Below, piece by piece: positions 17,063-24,546 of a stretch of DNA of 64,000 bases. The notes below the pieces were generated by a model, which worked only from the letters and a program-made list of their open reading frames with translations, was not told the origin of the DNA and made no database searches. Source of the DNA: Methyloprofundus sp. (GTDB taxonomy: Bacteria; Pseudomonadota; Gammaproteobacteria; Methylococcales; Methylomonadaceae). The translations under genes were made by a program, and so were the position numbers. Every line of letters starts with the position of its first letter. Within the stretch, counting starts at the first letter, position 1. The DNA lies in contig JACUUF010000001.1 of assembly GCA_014859465.1 (NCBI GenBank), positions 62,001 to 126,000 of the forward strand. Direction: 5' to 3'.

Positions 17063-17213
17063 GTGAAAACTTATTCTGGGCATTTTGTGCTTCAGTAATG
17101 ATTCGACACTTGAACGTCCACCTGTCTTTAAAGAGTTGGAAGATTTTAGGGAGTATGGCAAGGCGGCGGAACGTGAAGAAGTTGAAAACCGCGTGAAAAG
17201 TATTATCTCGTAG
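17063..17213 (+). pseudogene. Small frameshifted gene
   Basis: A GTG at 17063 after GAGG opens MKTYSGHFVLQ and then stops. Skipping one T at 17096 continues with NDSTLERPPVFKELEDFREY and a charged helix to a stop at 17211-17213. The second part has clear coding character. Weak evidence overall. Confidence 0.35.
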
Positions 17214-17251
17214 ACATGAGGAGAATATAAGCATCAGGGAAGGGGTAAGTT

Positions 17252-17532
17252 GTGACCGATAAAGATGCTTGGCTAGAAAGGCTTGAGAACGTTAATGAAT
17301 TTATCAAGTTTATTCAGAGCATGCGGGGCTACTTATTGTTGAAGAATCCTTAGTTATTAAAGGTCGAGGTCGTCGAAAATCCATTGACCTTCAGGTTAAA
17401 GAAGTTAGGCCTTGCGTTATAAATAAAGTATGCGTAAAGCTTTCAGATAAGGAAGTTCTTAAAGTGGCGCACTTGGGGTGCATGAGGATCGTTTCTCTTA
17501 AAGAGAAGGTTCATTTAGCAAGAACTGCCTAA
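17252..17532 (+). pseudogene. Chimeric remnant: truncated copy of the 18416 gene joined to another 3' end
   Basis: The GTG at 17252 encodes TDKDAWLERLENVNEFIKFI, clearly the start of the protein at 18416 (TDKTIQLERLDNVNEFLKLI), but stops at 17351-17353. An overlapping frame from about 17326 runs 60-odd codons (EESLVIKGRGRRKSIDLQVK and onward) to a stop at 17530-17532 and belongs to something else. A deletion probably fused two genes. Confidence 0.5.
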
Positions 17533-17551
17533 TCTTTATAAGGGATAGATA

Positions 17552-17872
17552 ATGCCTACAAGTTTAATATTAGATGGCCAGGTCTTGGATTGGCACTTTA
17601 AAAAGAATGGTTTAGATGGGTTTATCCATAACTTTTATACGGGCGACCTTTTTCAAGGTCAAATCTTTGATATGGGAAAGAGCTGGAGTGCTTCGCCTGG
17701 CTCTAACACACCGGCTGAGCGCAGAATGCTCTTGGATGGATTTAGAACTCGTGCTGATGCCTCCAGATATATCTTAGAAGCAAGATATCATCATGCAAAA
17801 AAGTTAGAAGAATATCGCCTTTCCCGTGAAGGGGTTCAAGCGAGTTTAAAAGACAGTATTAAATCGGAGTGA
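17552..17872 (+). CDS. Hypothetical protein
   Basis: A 106-residue protein (MPTSLILDGQVLDWHFKKNG). AAGGGA lies 7 bases before the ATG. N-terminal beta character and a C-terminal amphipathic helix. Unrecognised. Confidence 0.65.
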   Translation: MPTSLILDGQVLDWHFKKNGLDGFIHNFYTGDLFQGQIFDMGKSWSASPGSNTPAERRMLLDGFRTRADASRYILEARYHHAKKLEEYRLSREGVQASLKDSIKSE

Positions 17873-17885
17873 AATAGGACTTGGT

Positions 17886-18116
17886 ATGAAATCAGTTGCA
17901 GAACTGCAAAGTCAGTTGGAAAATTCAGAAAGTGGCATTACTCGATTTGAGATATTGAAAATCATGGCCTCTCGAGCTGTCGATCTTGAGAGAGAAAATG
18001 CCACACTAAAGGATAGTAGTATATCAAAAGATAGAATCGCTGAGATTCTTGAAGAATCTGAAAGTTATGAGAAGCTTAAATATGAGCTTTTCCTGCTTTT
18101 TTCAGATAGTTTTTGA
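17886..18116 (+). CDS. Small coiled-coil protein
   Basis: A 76-residue protein, mostly helical (VAELQSQLENSESGITRFEI; RAVDLERENATLKD), likely a short coiled coil. AGGA precedes the ATG. It lies 13 bases after the previous gene. Unknown role. Confidence 0.6.
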   Translation: MKSVAELQSQLENSESGITRFEILKIMASRAVDLERENATLKDSSISKDRIAEILEESESYEKLKYELFLLFSDSF

Positions 18117-18179
18117 TGTATTTTTCTAATGCATCATCCAGTAAAAAACAACTTGATTAAAACATAGGAAGTTTGACGA

Positions 18180-18419
18180 ATGTCTGAAAAAGAAAAACAT
18201 CCAGCCCCGGGAGACGTGGTTCGATTAAGAGAGACGCTTCAACTGGTTCCAAGTCAAGGGATTACGGCCGCGCAAGATCGGTGTGCCGAGCTTATGTATA
18301 CGAGCAGGCGTGCTTGGCAGCAATGGGAGAGAGGTGAGCGTAAAATGCATCCGGCCTTTTGGGAGCTTGCAAATACTAAAATCCAAGCAGAGGCATGCAA
18401 GATGGGAGAAGAGTCGTGA
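18180..18419 (+). CDS. Cro-like helix-turn-helix protein
   Basis: A 79-residue predicted DNA-binding protein of a type common in phages and plasmids: PGDVVRLRETLQLVPSQGIT, then TSRRAWQQWERGERKMHPAF, where the recognition helix and WERGERKM turn are characteristic. AGGAAG precedes the ATG. Its stop overlaps the next gene's GTG start (GTGA), so they are coupled. Confidence 0.75.
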   Translation: MSEKEKHPAPGDVVRLRETLQLVPSQGITAAQDRCAELMYTSRRAWQQWERGERKMHPAFWELANTKIQAEACKMGEES

Positions 18420-18832
18420 CTGATAAAACTATCCAGTTAGAGAGGCTTGATAATGTAAATGAATTTCTTAAATTGATCGGTTCTACCGGCCGACAATTTT
18501 TTAATGATAGAGATTCTGGGTGTTATGCAGAATTTGAACTGGATGCTCGTGGCAGGGTTTGGTTTTACGATGATTATACTCAGTCTCGAATCTACACTCA
18601 TTTTAGTGGAAGGTGGCGTCAGTTTTCTCATGGTGGAACCCTTAAGAATCTCGTGATATTACTCAGGGATCATATCAAGAAAAATAAGAAGATTTCGGCC
18701 GATTACTTTTCGTCTAATTGGCATTTTGGAGGGCTTCACCCCTGGGGATATGATGAAGTATCGCTTGAAAAGATTCGCTTAAAAGGTTTGCAGCTTGGTA
18801 TTGTTGCAATTGAAAAAACTTCAGGAGGATGA
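18416..18832 (+). CDS. Hypothetical protein, parent of the 17252 remnant
   Basis: A 138-residue protein starting at GTG (TDKTIQLERLDNVNEFLKLI). The GTG start is supported by GGGAGAAG upstream and by the identical arrangement in the truncated copy at 17252. It has beta and aromatic-rich middle segments (GRVWFYDDYTQSRIYTHFSG). No family recognised. Confidence 0.7.
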   Translation: MTDKTIQLERLDNVNEFLKLIGSTGRQFFNDRDSGCYAEFELDARGRVWFYDDYTQSRIYTHFSGRWRQFSHGGTLKNLVILLRDHIKKNKKISADYFSSNWHFGGLHPWGYDEVSLEKIRLKGLQLGIVAIEKTSGG

Positions 18833-18867
18833 AATGAAGTTGTTTTACATATCAAGGGAGTACTATT

Positions 18868-19092
18868 ATGCGCGAAAAGGATGGATATAGGCATCATTGC
18901 TTAGCCTGTTTTGCCTTTGAGTTCATTGTGATAATCGTCATTGCGATATTGATCACATGGTTTTTATTTAGGCCTGTGCTCGATTCTAACGCGATTGAGG
19001 CTGAAAAGTCGGCTGAGACAGCTTTTTCACACATTGCGATAGCGGATATTCAGCGGAAGCCACACAAATACAATCTGTGGATAGTCGAATGA
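18868..19092 (+). CDS. Small single-pass membrane protein
   Basis: A 74-residue protein with one strong transmembrane segment (FEFIVIIVIAILITWFLF) after a short polar N-terminus with HHCLAC. AAGGGAG precedes the ATG. Unknown function. Confidence 0.65.
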   Translation: MREKDGYRHHCLACFAFEFIVIIVIAILITWFLFRPVLDSNAIEAEKSAETAFSHIAIADIQRKPHKYNLWIVE

Positions 19093-19155
19093 TTAAATGA
19101 TTCTTAAATTGATGTAACTTAAAATAAGGCTTGACCAATATGTGTGTTGCGCATA

Positions 19156-19192
19156 ATATATCACTAACAAAAACAAAGGATCGGTGATATAT
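19156..19192. repeat. 9-bp inverted repeat around the ribosome binding site
   Basis: ATATATCAC and GTGATATAT enclose 19 bases that contain the AAAGGA site of the next gene; the right arm ends inside its ATG. It could be an operator or an RNA hairpin affecting translation. Confidence 0.45.
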
Positions 19193-19529
19193 GAAAGGCA
19201 TGAGGCTCACAAAACCTTGCAAGAATTGTCCCTTTAGAAAGGATATTAGGCCTTATCTTTTTAAGGACAGAGCAAAGGAAATATCTGACTCACTGGTTAA
19301 AGAGGGAAAGGGATTTCCTTGTCATAAGACAGTTGATTATGCCGATATTGACAATCGTGAAGACCGTGAGCAATGCGCTGGTGCCATGATTATGTTGCGA
19401 AAGATGGGTCGAGAAAATACTTTAATGCAGGTTATGGAAAGACTTGGTGCTTTTGATCCAAATAATCTGGACATGAGGGCGTCGATTTTTGAGAGTGATA
19501 ATGAGTTTATACAAGCTCAAGATGATTAA
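19191..19529 (+). CDS. DUF6283-like cysteine protein
   Basis: A 112-residue protein with the pattern CKNCPFRKDIRPYLF, FPCHKT and QCAGAMIMLRK, which matches my recollection of the DUF6283 family found in phages, plasmids and actinobacteria. Conserved cysteines and histidine suggest metal binding. Its biochemical role is unknown. An inverted repeat overlaps its translation start. Confidence 0.7.
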   Translation: MKGMRLTKPCKNCPFRKDIRPYLFKDRAKEISDSLVKEGKGFPCHKTVDYADIDNREDREQCAGAMIMLRKMGRENTLMQVMERLGAFDPNNLDMRASIFESDNEFIQAQDD

Positions 19530-19568
19530 AAGCTAATTCTAATATTAAATTTAAAGGGTTTCCTGGTT

Positions 19569-20009
19569 ATGATTTTAAAAAGCACATTACCTAAGTCTGA
19601 AAAAGAAATGAATAAACTGCAACGCCTGGTTAGATATTATCCTCTTATATCTATGCTTGGCATGCTATCTATTGTGCTTCCAGATTATATTTTATCTACG
19701 GATGCATTTTTAGATGCAAGTGATTTGACTAAAATTTTCACTACGGCTTCTTTTTTTATTTTAGGCTTGTCTTTTCTCTATTTGCTTGTGGTTTCTACCA
19801 GGTTAAAAGATCGCCTTAAGTATTTGAGTGATACCGAGAGTGAAGAATATATTGCATTATGTAAAGAACACCCATTGTTAATGAGTTATGCAAAGACTCT
19901 AGAGCGAAAGCCTGTAATGATGGAGCTTTATGAGTTTAGAGAATTTCAAAGAGTGACGGAGAAAAAAGAACTGGCCGACTTATTTAATAGTCATAGCTTG
20001 TATTATTAA
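19569..20009 (+). CDS. Two-segment membrane protein
   Basis: A 146-residue protein with two transmembrane segments (YPLISMLGMLSIVLPDYIL and FTTASFFILGLSFLYLLVV) and a charged cytoplasmic C-terminal half. Unknown function. AAAGGG lies upstream, slightly far from the ATG. Confidence 0.65.
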   Translation: MILKSTLPKSEKEMNKLQRLVRYYPLISMLGMLSIVLPDYILSTDAFLDASDLTKIFTTASFFILGLSFLYLLVVSTRLKDRLKYLSDTESEEYIALCKEHPLLMSYAKTLERKPVMMELYEFREFQRVTEKKELADLFNSHSLYY

Positions 20010-20024
20010 TATTGGTTTTTGGTT

Positions 20025-20465
20025 ATGAATATTCGAAATGAAAAGATTGACACGACTCGCAGGGAAAATCTTAAAAGCCTTTTAAGTCGAGTCAATTCTA
20101 TGGAGAAATTATCTGACTTGTGTAACCTTCCTCCAGGGACTATTGATAGACTGATTACCGGCAAGGACGTCTTTAGTCATAATATCGCATCCAAGATCGA
20201 AAATCGACTTAACCTTCCGGTTGGCTGGCTTGACTGGGTGACTGAAGGTATGAGTCGTCAAGATGTGCGATATCGTAATTTAAAATCTTATATTGCTAAA
20301 GTGGCTGGCAGTCGATCCAAATTTGCTAAAAAGTTTGGTATTCCGCTTTCAAGAGTTAACTACTGGTTCGCTCGAACCGTTATCCAAAGATCATACGGGG
20401 AAAATATTCCTGAGGACATCGAGAAAGAAATTGGACTACCCGAAGGATCGCTAAGTCAGATTTGA
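20025..20465 (+). CDS. Tandem Cro/CI-type HTH protein
   Basis: A 146-residue protein built of two similar halves. Residues about 10-70 (RRENLKSLLSRVNSMEKLSD ... IENRLNLPVGWLDW) and about 80-146 (RYRNLKSYIAKVAGSRSKFA ... IEKEIGLPEGSL) each look like a phage-repressor HTH plus its glp-gWLD extension. It probably binds DNA as an internal dimer. The ATG at 20025 is preferred to a TTG at 20019; the ribosome binding site is weak. Confidence 0.7.
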   Translation: MNIRNEKIDTTRRENLKSLLSRVNSMEKLSDLCNLPPGTIDRLITGKDVFSHNIASKIENRLNLPVGWLDWVTEGMSRQDVRYRNLKSYIAKVAGSRSKFAKKFGIPLSRVNYWFARTVIQRSYGENIPEDIEKEIGLPEGSLSQI

Positions 20466-20493
20466 GTTCGATTTTACTATCAAGGAGGGTTAC

Positions 20494-21054
20494 ATGGCTT
20501 TACCTGTAAATACAACTTGTCACTGTGTTGATAGACTGATTAATGACTTTGGCCAAAAGCCTTACTTTGTTAAAGCAAGCTTTCCAAGACGCTGGGATAT
20601 CGAGCCTGGAAAAAACCGATCAAATGAGGCTTTGACAGCAAGCCTGTTTACGGTTATTCAGGATGGTCGAAATTATCATGTATTTTTTGATAAAGACTTA
20701 GGTTATACGGTTCGCCGCCCTAATGATCGGTTTTTTAAAGATATTGAGGCAGGTCTCATTGCTAACAAATCAAAATATCAAGATCTTTACAGTCCAGGAT
20801 TCTTTAAATTTCAGATTGATTTAAAGGTGGCCAAGCATCTGTATTCAGAAGGTGTTGAACTTGAAATAGATCGCATTGATTGCAGCAAGTCCGTAAAGGT
20901 TAACGGAGGATCTTTCAGTGTTTTTTATTTAAAAGGTTATCGGCAAGTGGTTGATCAAATAGGCATGCCTGTTAAGGATGGCTTAACCTCTGATGGATTT
21001 CTATCAAATAGAATTAACTATATTTTAGATTTGTTAGATTTTTTGGATATTTAG
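20494..21054 (+). CDS. Hypothetical protein
   Basis: A 186-residue protein of unknown function, mixed alpha/beta (SLFTVIQDGRNYHVFFDKDL). A strong AAGGAGG site precedes the ATG, so it is probably well translated. No recognised domain and no C-tail. Confidence 0.7.
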   Translation: MALPVNTTCHCVDRLINDFGQKPYFVKASFPRRWDIEPGKNRSNEALTASLFTVIQDGRNYHVFFDKDLGYTVRRPNDRFFKDIEAGLIANKSKYQDLYSPGFFKFQIDLKVAKHLYSEGVELEIDRIDCSKSVKVNGGSFSVFYLKGYRQVVDQIGMPVKDGLTSDGFLSNRINYILDLLDFLDI

Positions 21055-21152
21055 AAGAATACAAAAGCTCCCGCCATAAAAGGAAAATGAACCCCGCTTC
21101 CTGCGGTGAAGGTCAAAAGTATCATTACCCAGCATGATCTAAAGGAATAAAG

Positions 21153-21641
21153 ATGATACGAATTAAAGTCATTATTAACAAACTCTTACCAAAAAAACTC
21201 GCACAACTGGTAGGGAGTGCTAATAAGTCAGGCGAGGTAGTGGTAAAGGATGCTAGATTGGAAATGCTACTCGCAACTCAAGGGGTTGAACTAGATGATA
21301 TTTTAAAAATAGTCATATATCACACCCCACTGGGCGAAGTCTGGGTGGTAGAGGTTAAAGGCATTGAGATGTACTTTCCTGGTGTAAAACCTGACGAAAA
21401 AGGTGAAAACATTATCTACCCTCAGCAGTATGTCGCTGAAATTGTAAGTGGAGCAGGAAAAGGAACCTTCCTCTCAACCGCTCAAGAAACTGAAGGCGGG
21501 TCAGGCAATCCGATATATAGCGAAGAGGTCGCTTTAACGACCGTGTTAAAAGATGCGGCTGATAAGATCGGAAATGATTGCTACGATCAGGGCGGGGAGA
21601 TTTATGGCTTTAGAGGAAATGACTTTTTGCTCAAGCTATGA
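21153..21641 (+). CDS. Hypothetical protein
   Basis: A 162-residue protein with a beta-rich centre (IVIYHTPLGEVWVVEVKGIE) and a glycine-rich loop (SGAGKGTFLS) that is not a Walker A. AAAGGA precedes the ATG. Unknown. Confidence 0.65.
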   Translation: MIRIKVIINKLLPKKLAQLVGSANKSGEVVVKDARLEMLLATQGVELDDILKIVIYHTPLGEVWVVEVKGIEMYFPGVKPDEKGENIIYPQQYVAEIVSGAGKGTFLSTAQETEGGSGNPIYSEEVALTTVLKDAADKIGNDCYDQGGEIYGFRGNDFLLKL

Positions 21642-21699
21642 GTTGTGTGGAATTATATCAGTGGACTCAAATATATCTATATCAAGAGGGATTTATAGT

Positions 21700-21987
21700 A
21701 TGGCAGGGTTAACCAGTCAGATTGAGATGGAAGTAAGGCATCTTGGAAAAGGCCGGCGTTTTATGCTGGATGGGCGAATGGGAACAGTGGTAGGTGCTTC
21801 ACCAGGGCTTAATATCCAGGTTTTCTTTGATGGAGTGCCTCGACGTGATGATGCTGGATTCTGCAATGACTCTTTTGTGAGTCCTATTACGAAGGTTTTA
21901 GTGGAGGAGTTAGAGATAACGCCCTCTAGAAGTTATTCAGATGAGGATATTGAAACCCTAGAAAAGCGACTTAGTGATTTAAGTTAG
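21700..21987 (+). CDS. Small hypothetical protein with beta-rich body
   Basis: A 95-residue protein. The ATG at 21700 is chosen because AGAGGG lies 9 bases upstream; longer readings into the preceding gene lack such a site. The body (GRRFMLDGRMGTVVGASPGL) suggests a small barrel. Unknown. Confidence 0.6.
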   Translation: MAGLTSQIEMEVRHLGKGRRFMLDGRMGTVVGASPGLNIQVFFDGVPRRDDAGFCNDSFVSPITKVLVEELEITPSRSYSDEDIETLEKRLSDLS

Positions 21988-22042
21988 CAACATCAAACAG
22001 TCAAGCTAAGCTTGATCTTAACGACCTTAAATGGAGAAAAGA

Positions 22043-23056
22043 ATGAAAAAACGTATCTTATGTTTCGTTGAAAAACCACAGCTTCAAAGAGTACTGAACG
22101 GCGTCATTGTAGAAAGATATGAAGATCAATTTGATATGGAATTTGCCTTCATTATGCCGGTAGGAACGGTTATGTTCGACTATCCTAAAAATCTTAATTT
22201 TAAAGAATACCCTTATTTAAGTGAACCTCGATACAGATTAAACGCTGAGACTCAAGAGCTTACTTGGCGAAACTTTGACGTCACCCAAGATAAGAGCTGT
22301 ACGATTTTTCCTGAATTTGATGAAATATGGTTGGCTCCGGATCTCGATGCAAGTGGGCACGGTGCCTTTGATGATTTTTTTAAAATTCAATTTGGATCGT
22401 CTATCGCTTCTTTATTGTCATCTTCGAATGCAGAAAAGTTTCGTTTTTTATTCTTACATAGTCTTTACTGTAAAGATATTGAAAAGGAAATAGATAATCG
22501 GGACTTAAATCTAAATGAGGCAGTTAACAAGCATCTAGGTTTTCTGAGTCAATATCGAGCAAAGCGATTCTTTGACTATAACTTTAATATAAACAGTATG
22601 ATGGCATTTGGTTTTTTTGACCTGAAGGGTGGTAAGCAAATTTTAACCAAATATAAGCTTCTCACTTTGTTTTTACTAAGGGATGCTAGAGGTGTTATTA
22701 CACAGGATGAACTGCATCGTAAGATGAGATGCAACCCTGGCACGGGCAAATATAGAGACAAAGGGGTAAACGGTCGAATCGGTTCCCCTATGTCATTTTG
22801 GAAAATTGTTGATGACCTTGTTGGCTCGGAATTGATATCTCTTAATAAAAGTGATGACGAAGTCTCCTTGTCTCAAAGAGGAAAGGATTTTATTAATTCA
22901 TGTCATCATAGAATTTGTGACACGGATTTACCATACCGATTGAGCTTTTGGGTTGAGAGGTCAGAAGATCAACCAGATAAGGTAAGAAAAGAGATGACCA
23001 GCTATTTAAGTCGCTTCTTTAAAAGAGAGCGAAATAAAAGATTGCTGACTGTCTAA
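22043..23056 (+). CDS. Toprim-like domain protein with C-terminal winged helix
   Basis: A 337-residue protein. The N-terminus ILCFVEKPQLQRVLNGVI resembles the first strand and catalytic glutamate (E10) of Toprim domains in type IA topoisomerases. FDEIWLAPDLDASGHG near residues 92-107 resembles their D-x-D strand (D100, D102). Residues about 205-290 look like a winged helix (VITQDELHRKM ... ISLNKSDDEVSLSQRG). It is shorter than a topoisomerase and lacks an obvious active-site tyrosine region, so it may be a DNA- or RNA-processing relative. GGAG precedes the ATG at 22043. Confidence 0.55.
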   Translation: MKKRILCFVEKPQLQRVLNGVIVERYEDQFDMEFAFIMPVGTVMFDYPKNLNFKEYPYLSEPRYRLNAETQELTWRNFDVTQDKSCTIFPEFDEIWLAPDLDASGHGAFDDFFKIQFGSSIASLLSSSNAEKFRFLFLHSLYCKDIEKEIDNRDLNLNEAVNKHLGFLSQYRAKRFFDYNFNINSMMAFGFFDLKGGKQILTKYKLLTLFLLRDARGVITQDELHRKMRCNPGTGKYRDKGVNGRIGSPMSFWKIVDDLVGSELISLNKSDDEVSLSQRGKDFINSCHHRICDTDLPYRLSFWVERSEDQPDKVRKEMTSYLSRFFKRERNKRLLTV

Positions 23057-23102
23057 TGTATGCTATGCTATGTACTAAATTATTTTAATGGGAGATTTCG
23101 CT

Positions 23103-23552
23103 ATGTTTAAAAACCTACCTAGTACACAGGAAGGATTGGATCGACTAATCAAGAAAAACAGAGTCTCTAATTTTTTCAAGCTCTACTGGGTCTTTTTTAC
23201 AGCTGCTATTGTGGTTATTTCGATATTAAATGCTGTAAATATTGAGGATATGTTTGGTGAAAAAATTTTAGTAACCGTTATAGTTTCTTCTTTTATTGTT
23301 TTTTTCTTTTCGTTTTTCATTATCTCGGTCAATTATAATTACTCTAAAACAAGCAATTTGACTGAAATAAATGTGAAAGAAATGGAAGAAATTTTTGAGC
23401 TTTCAAAGGCTGGGCATGAATCTGTCAATCAAAAACTTAGAAATCTTGAAAGGGATTTAGTAAGAGCTGACCTTTTTGAGGTTAGAGATTTGGTTGAGGG
23501 TGAAAAGCTGGCTAAACTGCAAGCTTCCATCAAAGAACTCCAACCTCTTTAA
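23103..23552 (+). CDS. Membrane protein with C-terminal coiled coil
   Basis: A 149-residue protein with two transmembrane segments (FFKLYWVFFTAAIVVISIL and ILVTVIVSSFIVFFFSFFII) and a long charged helix (SKAGHESVNQKLRNLERDLV). GGGAGA precedes the ATG at 23103. Unknown role. Confidence 0.65.
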   Translation: MFKNLPSTQEGLDRLIKKNRVSNFFKLYWVFFTAAIVVISILNAVNIEDMFGEKILVTVIVSSFIVFFFSFFIISVNYNYSKTSNLTEINVKEMEEIFELSKAGHESVNQKLRNLERDLVRADLFEVRDLVEGEKLAKLQASIKELQPL

Positions 23553-23566
23553 TCGAGTGATTCTTC

Positions 23567-24012
23567 ATGAGTAAATTAGATTTCCGTTTACCTAAGACTG
23601 CTGGAGAAATCAGTGGTCTTCGGATGAAGGAGCGGCTTTTTTCTTGGTTGGGTTTAGCTTATCAAGTGTTGTTTTTTTAGTCAGTCTTTTTTCTTTAGGC
23701 TTGCTTCTAATGTTTGAGGGTGAGAATTCCAGTCGTTTTATTTTTGAAAAGATTGGAGCGCTTATTTTTACTTTGGGTGGATTTGTTTTTATTTTGAAGT
23801 TTTCTGAAAGGTCAGACTTGTCCATTCTGACAGGTCTAGAGCAAGATGAGGTTAGGTGTCACGCGAATCGAAATCTTGGTATTAGAGAATATATTGAAAG
23901 CTTAGATAGACCGCTTGTTTTCCTCGAACTGAAAGGTTTTCGAACGATGGATGATAGTGAGCTAACCAAGCCTTTTAATCCGGTTCTTGATCGATATAAA
24001 AGGTTTAGCTAA
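23567..24012 (+). pseudogene. Membrane protein gene with a frameshift
   Basis: The ATG at 23567 encodes MSKLDFRLPKTAGEIS and soon stops at 23679. A second frame, open from 23596, encodes two hydrophobic segments (FSLSSVVFLVSLFSLGLLLM and LIFTLGGFVFILKF) and a charged C-terminus ending at 24012. One indel between about 23596 and 23640 would join them. Alternatively translation starts at a TTG at 23644. Confidence 0.5.
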
Positions 24013-24046
24013 ATATTAATTGTCATCTTATTCACCCATTCTAGCT

Positions 24047-24055
24047 TGATATAAT
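24047..24055 (+). promoter_or_regulatory. Extended -10 promoter
   Basis: TGATATAAT, about 39 bases before the start at 24094. Confidence 0.55.
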
Positions 24056-24093
24056 AGATGTTAAGATCAAATGATTAATGGAAGGATGGTAGT

Positions 24094-24513
24094 GTGGTGG
24101 ATGAAAACAATATAGAAGTGGAAAACTTAAGCCGGGAAGAGATAGAAGAACTGATTTTGAGCTCAAGCACTTCAAGTGAGACTCTCATGGCATTAGCTAA
24201 ATCGGATGAAATTGATTGGGGCCTTTCTGTTGAATTGGCTGGGCGCCATGACTTGACTTCTGAAATTTTAAACGTACTAGCTGATCATGACGATGATTCG
24301 ATAAGATGGGCTGTTGCTGAAAATGAGTCGGTTCCATTAAGCATCTTGCTAACACTTTTAGAAGATGAAGATGAAGAAGTTTGTCAGGCTGTACTAGAAA
24401 ATGAAACCTATCTTTCACATCTTAGAGAAAGTGAAAATAGAACCGTCAGCAATTATCGAGAATCTATTTCATCCGAAGTCAATGCTAATGATTTAGATAT
24501 TAATCTTTCTTAA
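24094..24513 (+). CDS. Short LRV/HEAT-like repeat protein with C-tail
   Basis: A 139-residue acidic protein starting at GTG after GAAGGA. Residues 28-110 hold about three helical repeats of the leucine-rich-variant type (SETLMALAKSDEIDWGLSVE, then TSEILNVLADHDDDSIRWAV and PLSILLTLLEDEDEEVCQAV). The C-tail SNYRESISSEV starts at Y121. It is a shorter relative of the genes at 26692, 32799 and 36296. A bidirectional terminator follows. Confidence 0.82.
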   Translation: MVDENNIEVENLSREEIEELILSSSTSSETLMALAKSDEIDWGLSVELAGRHDLTSEILNVLADHDDDSIRWAVAENESVPLSILLTLLEDEDEEVCQAVLENETYLSHLRESENRTVSNYRESISSEVNANDLDINLS

Positions 24514-24515
24514 GT

Positions 24516-24541
24516 AATAAGAGGGCCAAAGCCCTCTTATT
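24516..24541. terminator. Bidirectional intrinsic terminator
   Basis: AATAAGAGGGC pairs perfectly with GCCCTCTTATT around a 4-base loop. It separates the convergent genes at 24094 and 24547. Confidence 0.8.
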
Positions 24542-24546
24542 ATCTT

